Source: Megaustenia siamemsis (Eukaryota > Mollusca > Gastropoda > Stylommatophora > Ariophantidae). From it: a stretch of DNA of 64,000 bases. Below the pieces are notes generated by a model. It saw only the letters and a program-made list of their open reading frames with translations, made no database searches and was not told the DNA's origin. Below are positions 55,228-64,000 of the stretch, piece by piece. Location of the stretch: assembly GCA_032433765.1 (NCBI GenBank), contig JAVIAB010000092.1, positions 101,358,064 through 101,422,063 of the forward strand, read 5' to 3'. How positions within the stretch are numbered: position 1 is the stretch's first letter; each line of letters begins with the position of its first letter. A program made the position numbers and the translations under genes.

Positions 55228-55659
55228 TTATTGTGACTGTAACCATTTAAAATACAAAGTCGAACAAGCAGAAGGGACAGCCTGTACGGGCGAGTCACAT
55301 TTGTACATTATCATCGATTAATTGAGGTCATCAAAGAGTAAATTCTACGTCATCTTCTGAAATCGACTAAGCCCCTATAGGATTGGCAGGAGTATAATAA
55401 TGTTAGTTCTAAAAACACTAAATATGAAGTTAATGGTTGGGTTGGCTCGTTGTTGATTGCTTTCCACTCTGGTAACCAATCACAATTTCATTACGCATAA
55501 TGTAGATGTTATAGATGAAGGAATAGGGGACGGTAAAGAGTCAAGGAATAGTTATGATCTAATTCTATTATTGATACTAAGAGTAAATAATAATTAATTT
55601 GTCTGGATGTCTATCTTTAAGAAAAGTATGGTACTTATCCTTCAAATATGATATTAACG
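55228..55659. other. no gene seen
   Basis: Nothing recognised. Confidence 0.5.
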
Positions 55660-55798
<139 letters not shown>

Positions 55799-55805
55799 CA
55801 TCAAT

Positions 55806-56150
55806 ATGCAGGAGAAACTAAACATCAATGGCAAGGATCTGAGAATCATAGAAAAACATGTATTGGAAACAAACAGTACCCATAAGAATTGTCAACCAAA
55901 CATAACAGTTCCAATATATAAAACAAGGAGTTAGACCAGGTTGTGATCTCTCGTTCCCGGATATATTCTCACTTTTACAGCTAAAATATTGTGAGATCAA
56001 AAGTAGACAAAACAGGATTTGAAGTCAGTGGTAAACACCCCGAGATCTAACTACAAGAAATTATAGACATAATAGTAAGAGAAAGCAACAAGAAAGTGCT
56101 CAGTGGATACGCTAAGAAAACAGAAGTAATGGTCATATAGAAGAAATAAT
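55806..56150 (+). mobile_element. LINE-F reverse transcriptase finger/palm fragment
   Basis: Translation in shifting frames gives KLNINGKDLRIIEK, YWKQTVPIRIVNQT, a stop, QYIKQGVRPGCDLS (the G-V-R-Q-G-C-x-L-S-P box), then LQEIIDIIVRESNKKVLSGY and KKTEVMVI. In an intact LINE the YADD box lies between the last two groups and G-V-R-Q-G-C. Here it is deleted or lost, so the copy cannot be active. It is an internal fragment covering a part of the enzyme not seen in most other copies here. Confidence 0.8.
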
Positions 56151-56235
56151 CATCACCATCATGCACCATTACTAAACGGGACAAAACTGAAACTAGTGCA
56201 GAGTGTCAATACAGAGACCAAAGTAGCATTTCAGA

Positions 56236-56236
<1 letters not shown>

Positions 56237-56271
<35 letters not shown>
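56237..56271. repeat. (CT)n tract, R9 tail
   Basis: Antisense counterpart of the (GA)n at 51834-51896. Confidence 0.93.
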
Positions 56272-56273
<2 letters not shown>

Positions 56274-56610
56274 GATCAGGACTCAAACAAAGTAGGATTC
56301 CAGACTCTCACATGAAGTCAGCTGTCCGGTTAAGTGTGTTGATCGCCCCCACAGGCAGAACTTGACAATTAGAGTCTGCCAGATCCACTCTGATTGAACA
56401 CCCGTTAAAACGTTGCACTGTGTTCTGCGCCAGTGGCCCAGTGCATCCGATTTCAGCTAGCATTTTATTCAGGATTGCATTCCTTAGCCTTTGATTGTCT
56501 CCGATCTTCCTGCAAGGCAGCAGATGATCTTTTCTGTAGGGGGATTCTGCCCTTAGATAGTCGGCCCTCCCAGGTTTACGAGCACCATCTGCCCGAGTCA
56601 CTAGATGTAA
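56272..56610 (-). mobile_element. composite repeat R9, antisense copy
   Basis: Colinear with 51510-51833 (reverse complement), with about 60 extra bases near 56315-56400 absent from the other copy. Its upstream side (right) leads without break into a VNTR whose unit matches the single GCATGTCTGTGTTAGTCAC in the 51.5-kb copy. Confidence 0.75.
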
Positions 56611-57310
56611 CCAACACAGACATGCACACACAAAGATAGGAGATGTGACCAACACAGACATGCACACAGCGATACGAGGCATGACTAACACTGACACACA
56701 TCAAGATATATGACACATGACTAACATAAACATGCACATAAAGATATGAGGTATGACTGACATAGACATGCACACACAACGATATGACACATGCTTAACA
56801 TAGACATGCACACAAAGATATGAGATATGGTCAACATAGACATGCACACACAAAGATATGAGATGTGACTAACATAGCTATGCACACACACGGATATGAG
56901 ATATGACATACACAGATATGCACGCACAAAGATATGAGATATGAGTAACATAAACATGCACACAAAGATATGAGATATCTAACCCAAACACGCACACACA
57001 AAGATATGACACATGACTGACACAGATACACACTAAGATATGAGATATGACTAAACACATACACACATAAAGATATGAGACATGATTAACACGGACACAC
57101 CAAGATATGAGATATGACTAACATGACACACACCAAGATATGAGCCATGGCCAGCACACACACACACACACACACATACACACAACCCCCCCCCCCACAC
57201 ACACACACACAAGCTAAGATATGAGCCATGGCTAGCACAGAAACATATCAAGATATGAATCATGGCTTCACACTATGTCCAGCACGGAAACACATTAAGA
57301 TATCCATATG
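56600..57310. repeat. VNTR of about 38-42-bp units attached to R9
   Basis: Units contain GACTAACACAGACATGCACA, CACAAAGATATGAGATATG, with length changes and (CA)n growth near 57156-57215. Roughly 17-18 units. Period is not constant, unlike most arrays in this window. Confidence 0.88.
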
Positions 57311-57514
57311 TTTGGGTGTGTTGTATTATCCCCGATTAACTGTTCACAGGTTTCGTTCAAACAGTTGTCCGGAGATTTGAGAGTGCAGTCTGATCCGTAG
57401 TACGTTTCCGTGCATGTACAATCTGTAATTCCGGGTAATTTCAGAAAGTGAACAACATCTTGTGCAACAAGTCTATGTCAATAGAAATGAAAATGTGAGT
57501 TCATTTGTGTTATA

Positions 57515-57930
57515 TAGAGGCAATTCTGACCAATGAAAGTGAATTATGGACATCAAACAAATGAAAAGACGATTACAGGCCAGAGAGATGGAATTTCTTA
57601 GAAGAATGTTGAAAGTTCTCTGGACAGCTAAAAAGACCAACGAATAAATTATCAAAGAGGCCAACACAAAAAGGGAGCTCTTAAGAAACACCAGAAAGAA
57701 ACAATCAATATTTGTCTGGCACTTCATGATAAAAATAAAATTGTAATATTTAGTTACATCTGGTAGAATACAGGGAAAGAGAGATCATGGAAGACAAAGA
57801 TAGAAGATACTAGATAGCTTGGTGTCATGGCATGAAAACAATCAAAAGCAGAGTTGATACGATGCACTGTGGATAGAAACTTGTAGAAGGACATGATTGT
57901 CTACGCCAATCGCGTAAGACTCAAGCTACA
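57515..57930 (+). mobile_element. LINE-C reverse transcriptase C-terminal fragment
   Basis: Translation pieces LTNESELWTSNK, RWNFLRRMLKVLWTAKKTNE, IIKEANTKRELLRNTRKKQS, IFVWHFMIK (worn FFGHVMR), YLVTSGRIQGKRDHGRQR and KILDSLVSWHE occur in the usual order in one main frame, broken by several stops. It extends further 5' than other LINE-C copies but ends near 57930 without the ATG tail. Confidence 0.83.
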
Positions 57931-58134
57931 CAACTAGCGATGTTCACAAATCTACACATTCCTATCCTCTGTAATGACTCAAAGTACAAGCAGCGAGACA
58001 AAATGGTAATACAAAATAACACCAGGAGATTAATGATTGTACATTATGTATCAGAATGCAACATGCGGGGCAGGAAACTTTTAATGACGAGATACACCTG
58101 ACGTTGTGATGATGGTTACGGGTTATCTCTTAGT
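57931..58134. other. no gene seen
   Basis: Short stretch with nothing recognised. Confidence 0.5.
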
Positions 58135-58890
58135 CAGTCAGTCAGTCAGAACTGGCTTTAGTTTAATTTAGTTTAGTTGACGGATAATTCTTTGTGCACG
58201 TCGTCCATGTACATACATGTCCAGACCTCCTCCCCAATATGTTCCTCAGTGAGTGGGGGCCGATGACTTCAGTTATGTATTTATTTGTTTTTCGTCTGTT
58301 TCTTTACTTAGCGCTCGATTCTGGCATCCCTAGTGTTGACCTGATGTTGGTGCAGAGTGAACATGGTTGTAGATTCAGGATCACTGATTGAGTCATCCAC
58401 GCGCCCTGCTTCTCTAAGGACATTCACAATGTCAGTCCCGTCCATTGCAATCTACGGTAGCTGTCCTAGCCAGGCTGTCCGTTCGTTTCTTTTTCTATCA
58501 CACCGAAGTGTCCATGAACGAAGATGAATAAGATCCCAATCAGAATCATCTGAGGTCTCTTGTGACTCCAACCTCTGTTTTCGTGCCCAGCCTCTTTGAT
58601 TTTCCTGATCATAATCATCACATTACTCAGAAAGCACACTTGAGTTAAAGACTCAGTTTCTAGCCAGACCATTGCTTTAGTTACTGCCATGATCTCCATG
58701 GTTAAACTGATGGTTGTTACCCCGAAATCACTATTTTCCTTCTTTACAGTTCTTCCTTTGATATGGATCGTGAAATCCACAAACTCCGATCGTGTCGAAC
58801 AACGGATCCATCAGTTTCAATAACTGCTGCATCCTCAGGGGAATGTTGATAGATCAAGGCCCGCATCACTGCCTCAATAAGATCACACTT
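58135..58890 (-). mobile_element. LINE-I RNase H domain and C-terminal remnant
   Basis: Minus strand starts LIEAVMRALIYQHSPEDAAV and IETDGSVVRHDRS; TDGS is the first catalytic Asp region of RNase H. After a frameshift come DFTIHIKGRTVKKENSDFGV, SLTMEIMAVTKAMVWLE (catalytic Glu region), CFLSNVMIMIRKI (usual SD-S; the Asp is changed to Asn) and FVHGHFGVIEKET (usual V-P-GH-SG-x-x-GNE). Further on is a worn IGPHSLRNILGRRSGHVCTW-type tail. LINEs with a C-terminal RNase H belong to I/R1-like lineages, distinct from LINE-A to H, which end soon after the RT tail. Stops and a lost catalytic Asp show it is dead. Confidence 0.8.
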
Positions 58891-59774
58891 ATTCTACTTA
58901 ACGACACACAGCACTTCCAACTTTTTCTTGAACACTCAGGTAGAAAGAACTCAGCAAAGTGCATGAACCTCATGACACCCGATGAAGTAAATGAGCACTA
59001 TATGGCCGTCAGTGTATCTGTCTGTTCATTCTTTTAATGTATATCTCTCAGCGAATACACTCGCAATAAGGTAAAAAAAAGCACACAGAAAACAGGAAAG
59101 ACGAGACGAGATTGAAACGTTTCATTACTTAAAATTGGTAGACTGATGATTTATTCTCCGTCTCTACCAGATAAGCAGACAGTGCTAACAAGAAAGATAT
59201 CACGGAGTTATGTTATTGTATCTCTATTTACCAACGTGTCCTACACTACTCAAATCATAGTCCACGCGTGTGACATTTCCATTTTTTTTGGTGTTTAGCC
59301 AGACGGTCGGTACATATTCCACGATCGCGGGCACCTAAAAACAAAATTGAGAAACGAAGCGTTACTTCCTGTACTTCGACGTCTGCGGGACGTATTCAAC
59401 GGTAACAATGTTTCCCGCTTCAATTTTAACCGATAACCCTACAAATCAAGTAATGCAGTGAGGTCATCGACTGGGGCCATCGATTAATAAATGTGCCAGT
59501 TCTCTGGTCTTGTCTGTTTAAAATGTTAAGGCGGAGCGAATATGAAAGAAACAGTTATTTACGTAGTTGGAAATGCTTGCCCTTAACGGCCTACTGGGCA
59601 GCGGTGATATTATGAATCTCACTATTGACATCCTGCTGTCAAGACAGCTACATTATTTGCCATTCTCGCTGTTGGGCTTCAATAAATAGGTCACTGGTAA
59701 CATTAAACGACACATGTGTCAAGAGATATGTAAATGATTATGGGAATAACAGGCGTACTAAATTCGGAATATAT
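58891..59774. other. no gene seen
   Basis: Possibly more of the upstream LINE-I on the minus strand near 58900-59040, but I cannot read a motif. Rest featureless. Confidence 0.45.
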
Positions 59775-59955
59775 TATAACAACTGGAAAAATTGAGGGAC
59801 GAAGAGATAGAGGGAAGCAAAGAGAAAAAAATACCAGACAGCTTAAGAGAATGGCTTGGCAGAAGGTCAACAACAGAAATGATAAATAACTGTCGAGATC
59901 GAAAGTTGTGGAGAGACATGATCACCTACGCCAGCAGGCCCGGTACTTGATGATG
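59775..59955 (+). mobile_element. LINE-C 3' end
   Basis: NSEYIITTGKIEGRRDRGKQ, a frameshift in an A-run, DSLREWLGRRSTTEMINNCR, DRKLWRDMITYASRPGT, stop, and a TGATGATGA tail. Very close to the 15.6-kb copy, so these two are the youngest pair of the family here. Confidence 0.87.
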
Positions 59956-60833
59956 ATAACTGAATTCGACCTTGACACTCCCTTTTCTTATTTTGAGAAT
60001 AGGAGAAACTCTTCAAATTTTCAGGGCAGCAATCACTTGGTCAATTCAGGAACATCAAGCCGGCAAAGACAGGACAGTGACATCATTCATGTCAACCGTT
60101 GGGCAAAGCAGAACAACAAGTTCTTGCTGTCGAAGAAATCACCTTTATTATCATCACAGTAACCTGTGATGTCTGTTCTGCCGCCGTCAACTATCGTTCA
60201 GTTCTAAATTCATGATCCAGGCGACAGTCGATGGCGATGACGATCAGGTTCTATGTTAAAGTGTCGAGCCTCGCCAAAGGACACATATACGCCGAGAACA
60301 CAGACAGATAGATAAATATATTTTATCGTATTAATTTTAACTCATTTAAATGGCTGCCTTAGGCATGTCAGTGTTGAGAACAAATAATTTAAGTGGTCTT
60401 TGGCTTTTACTTTATTCTCGCACACGCATTTCGTCTCAGACGTACAGTGAAACACTGGTACCTGACTTAAGAAGGGATTATACAAATAAAGTAAAGTTGG
60501 AAAAGTACATACTCTTACTTTCAACAATTAAACCTTCGCAATGTTTTGAAAAAAATAGCAGGTGTGTGTGTGTGTGTGTGTGTGCGTGCGTGTGTGCGTG
60601 CGTGTGTGTGTGTGTGGAAGTACTAGAGTCTTTCTGAGGTCCAGTGTTCACAACACGACTTAATAAACCTAGTTCAAATAATGCATAGTTGGGAGGTATC
60701 CTTATGATTGCAGAATATATGAAATCGAGTGCATATCATTATCGGAAGCGAACTATACAAATGTAAATCTCGTGTACAAATTACTGATTGTAGACTGCCG
60801 AGAAAATATATATATATTTATAAGGGAGCCGCG
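59956..60833. other. no gene; (GT)n at 60561-60617
   Basis: Frames at 59908-60169 start in the LINE-C tail and show no domain. A GT microsatellite with GC interruptions follows. Confidence 0.55.
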
Positions 60834-61078
60834 ATAGCTCAGTGGTTAGTGAACTGGACTGCAAAGGACAAGAGGTAGGGTTCGATCCCAACCGACGGCT
60901 CCGGTTCACCCAGCCTTTAATTGGTACCGGATTTTTTTCTGGGAAAGTAAAGCGGCACGGTGCGTAATACCGACCACATTACCCCAAAAATAATGTGCTG
61001 AAGGTCTGTAAAATCTATGGTCACTAACATCATATTCCCTATACGCCACTTGGCGTGACGGGGGTACATTACTTTTTT
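60834..61078 (+). mobile_element. SINE-1
   Basis: GGGAGCCGCGATAGCTCAGT and GGGTTCGATCCCAACC are near-perfect A and B boxes. Tail CACTTGGCGTGACGGGGGTA, CATTACTTTTTTAC. The flanks are (TA)n on both sides, so a target-site duplication cannot be told from the microsatellite. Confidence 0.94.
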
Positions 61079-62559
61079 ACTATATATATATATCCAAGTG
61101 GCAGTTGAAAGTAAGTTATGTGGTAGAATCCATTTAACAACATAGTAGAGGTTTGAGCACTTGAGAACTGGATCTGAGCACTTGAGAACTGGACCTTTGT
61201 GCAGTGATTATGCTGATGATTGTCCTGTTGACTTGAAACTGAAACTAATCTGGAAATTAAAATTTTGCATCAAACACCAGAATTTATTTCTTAAAAATGT
61301 CATGATTTGAAAATCTCAGGTCCACATTTTTCGTTACTACAAACTTCCTATAATATTAATTTTTTTCATGTTCATTGTTATAATTCTCATATTCTAATAA
61401 CCATAAATAACATTGTTTCATAACGAATAATATCAATTTAATTATTATATTTTTATAATTTTCAGCGGGGAGAGAGCGGGTGTGTGTGGGTAATTCCCTC
61501 CAAAGCCCAGAAAGAAATCCTGATTTTGTGAGCCTCGCTATGGGAGATCATTAATGATGCACGGCTCAATCAACTACGGTCTGCATGATCATGAGAGAAT
61601 ATTCAAGCAGTGAGCTGTTTCATATGATTTGTTAGCCCTTGCCTTGGCACTTTAAACTGTAACGATTGTTACAAAATGAATACAATTATATTATGTATGT
61701 TATATGTAACGACGATGAAATCTCATTAGACTAGTTGGACGATGGATTTTTCTTTGGTGTACATCTTCATAACACATATACTCGTACATAAAACAGACAC
61801 ACGAATATAATTGGGTACCTAAACATATACATAAATATATGTCAGTGACTGTTTGTAATGCGATGTTGCAGTTACGTTTTTCTCTAGTTCATGTATCATC
61901 TGTTTAACGCTATTTCCAGACTTGACAATGGAAACACTGATAATCTCCCTTGTTCGTATATTACTTCCCTGCAACACAATTACATTTTCTGTCTGGGAGG
62001 GAACAATGGCGCCTGGTAGCCAAATTTAGTCCAGTATAAACACTACTAAATCATTTAAACACAATCACATTGGTCAAACGTTTTTAGCGTTAGTTTGTGT
62101 TTATTCAGCACTTTGCCCCTACTTCTAAAAGATCATAGGGTGCCCACATTCAGAAAGAAAAAGAAGAAAGAAAAAAATCCACGTCACGTCTTTAATGTGG
62201 AATTTGGGGGATATTTGTGCCAATATTTTTCTGACCAGGCGTTTTGGTTTTACTCTTTAGGTAACGTGGTCAGCATAATGTCATTGATGTGTGTCTTTGC
62301 TCCTGAATATATCTTACATTCACTGAATTCAGTGTCAACCGGTTTTCGTTGGGTAGAATTTGATTTATTGTCTAGAAATGCCCATTCCACTAATCAATAA
62401 CTCTAAAAGTGATGCGACCTACTATTCTTAGAAAAGGACTGTAGTAATAGCCGTCCATCTCAATTAACTAGCACATAGATTGGGATTTGTGTTGTTGCAA
62501 CTCTATTGTATGTGTGCGGCGCTGACTGTAAGAATGAAACAATAAGACAGTAAAATACA
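61079..62559. other. no gene seen
   Basis: AT-rich; small direct repeat GAGCACTTGAGAACTGGA twice near 61152-61192. Frame at 62095-62400 has no domain. Confidence 0.5.
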
Positions 62560-62960
62560 AACTTTTGAGGTCATGTGTCTTGTTAATGGCAGCATATGTC
62601 AGTGAATCATGGACAATCTCGCAAACAACAATGAAGAAAATGTCTTCACTCGAAACTAAATACTACAGAAAAAATATCTTACAATGACTTGGATAATAAA
62701 AATGAGCAATGAAGACTTCAACATAGTAAAGAAAATGGCTTTTGAACATCATCTTAGGGAATACATTAAAACAGTACTGTCACAGTAGGTTGGGAAAAAA
62801 GCAAGAATAGAAGATATTGTTCCAGGAAGATGAGACAGGGACAGATGATGAAAAAGATGGTTTTAAGACATCAAAGAGACATTGAACATGACAACAAAGG
62901 AAACGGGGAAAATAGCTAGAGATAAAGATTCTTTGCAACAGGATGACGAGTGCAACGTTC
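62560..62960 (+). mobile_element. LINE-E reverse transcriptase C-terminal remnant
   Basis: LMAAYVSESWTISQTTMKKM, SSLETKYYRK (usual 'LYGSESWTL' and 'FExxxYRR' boxes), frameshifts, KMSNEDFNIVKKMAFEHHL, KTVLSQ, a stop, KARIEDIVPGR and DIKETLNMTTKE with ARDKDS. The order matches a LINE tail but the FGH and RGRPR boxes are mostly lost. No other copy here. Confidence 0.7.
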
Positions 62961-63539
62961 TGTTCAGGAAATGCAAACCAATGATGGTTGATCGTAGAGC
63001 CCTGTTTTGGTCTCAAATTCGCAGCCACTGGTGCATGTCTGATATGTCATATTTGTTTATGCCTGTTAATGTTCTATTCTAGAAACAGAAAAAAAACTTT
63101 TTTTTCGCGTCTCGTCAACAGTTTTTCAATGCAGCACGCACATGTGCTACGGTAATGTTACTGCGTTAAAATATGAAGTTTCACGGACAGATTGCGTACA
63201 AGAAACGGCCAATAAAACCTTTGAGACTAAAGACATATGGAGAGAGTTTTATGTAAACAAGTCAGTCACATACCATTTTGCGCTTCACCTTGCAGCAACT
63301 CATGTGCTCAACATTGTACATCCCTACCCACATGGCTTTTGCTGCAGTGTGTATATGCCTAGCTGTAGCGATTTATGAGAACTTCGCTTCTTCTATTTCA
63401 TCCTACCACTTTACGTCGAACAATCTGTAAAATCTACATGTAGATAGATTTTTACATCTACAAAAGAATATTTAAGTCTGAAAAATAAGTAGTCATATTA
63501 TTTTAATGAGATTGGTTGAAATACTTTGTGGCAACATAA
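62961..63539. other. no gene seen
   Basis: Frames at 62882-63378 are short and show no domain. Confidence 0.5.
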
Positions 63540-63665
63540 AAAATAGAAAACCTATTAGATAGAGGTAGACAAAAGGAAAAGTTGTTGGATGATTTGATGA
63601 AGTGTCAGGGGAATAGATCAACAGTGGAAGTGTTACACAGCGCAAGAGATCGAGGTTATGGAGGA
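63540..63665 (+). mobile_element. LINE-C-like tail scrap
   Basis: DRGRQKEKLLDDLMKCQGNR, STVEVLHSARDRGYG parallels the LINE-C boxes RDRGRQKEKILDSL...R...DRRFW. Confidence 0.6.
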
Positions 63666-63732
63666 ACATCGAATCATTTCATGGGAAGAGGTATGTTTGC
63701 AGCATCCAGAAAAAAACAAAGAACAATGTATT

Positions 63733-63825
63733 GTACGAAGCAGGATCGTACCCGGACTCCTCGGCACAGCGCCTTGCCACGAGAAACTAAATGCTAGAGC
63801 ACACGGACAACTAACCCTTCTAAAA
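63733..63825 (-). mobile_element. SINE-4, second copy
   Basis: Minus strand GTTAGTTGTCCGTGTGCTCT, TCGTGGCAAGGCGCTGTGCC, GAGTCCGGGTACGATCC, matching 16993-17105. Box B is worn. Confidence 0.55.
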
Positions 63826-64000
63826 ATTAAATAACTATCATTGGCGATGTCTATCACGCAGGTGTACTGTAGCACAGTGTTACAATCAGAATTCGTGTGG
63901 AGGAACATCGTTTGCGACATCCTTCGGCATGAACGATGAACGAATAAATAAGTCATTCCCAAAGGTATCACAAATTATTTGCGTTAGTTCACCAGATCAT

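Overview
This is a eukaryotic, almost certainly animal, intergenic window. It holds no host protein-coding gene, rRNA or ordinary tRNA gene that I can support. It has decayed non-LTR retrotransposons (LINEs) with in-frame stops and frameshifts, several tRNA-derived SINE families, long tandem arrays and many (TA)n/(GA)n/(CA)n microsatellites. The LINE reverse-transcriptase tails and tRNA-headed SINEs fit a marine invertebrate; a mollusc is my guess, at low confidence.

Layout. 0-7 kb: 27-bp minisatellite, LINE remnants (one inserted in another), a 21-bp array and a 54-bp array split by a 470-bp insertion. 7-16.7 kb: SINEs, 20-bp and 52-bp arrays, a 103-bp LINE tail with clean target-site duplication, and a 19-bp array. 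17-24.9 kb: interspersed repeats, a 15-bp array of about 1.1 kb, and SINE copies with target-site duplications. 25-31.7 kb: LINE remnants and 33-, 35- and 30-bp arrays; the 30-bp array appears to have grown out of a SINE. 32.8-46 kb: a 53-bp array into which a 10,260-bp near-perfect palindrome is inserted. 46-64 kb: SINEs, LINE tails, a LINE RNase H remnant, and a composite repeat with an expanded VNTR.

The most notable object is the palindrome at 35501-45760. It is flanked by GAGGAC on both sides, starts AGTAGTA and ends TACTACT. Its arms are about 5.2 and 5.0 kb around a 27-bp spacer. Each arm has an 0.8-kb GC-rich terminal domain, about 4.1-4.3 kb of a 180-bp higher-order satellite (nine 17-mers plus three 9-bp inserts), and a 150-bp unique core. 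It has no coding capacity that I can see. It looks like a giant non-autonomous foldback element, perhaps with Polinton/Maverick-like ends.

A second theme is that several arrays start inside or against transposable elements (SINE-1, the 51.5/56.4-kb repeat, LINE-C tails, R5, R8), as if new minisatellites are seeded by mobile elements. Family labels used here (LINE-A to I, SINE-1 to 7, R5 to R9) are my own. All long open frames lie in tandem arrays or LINE fragments; none is offered as a functional gene.
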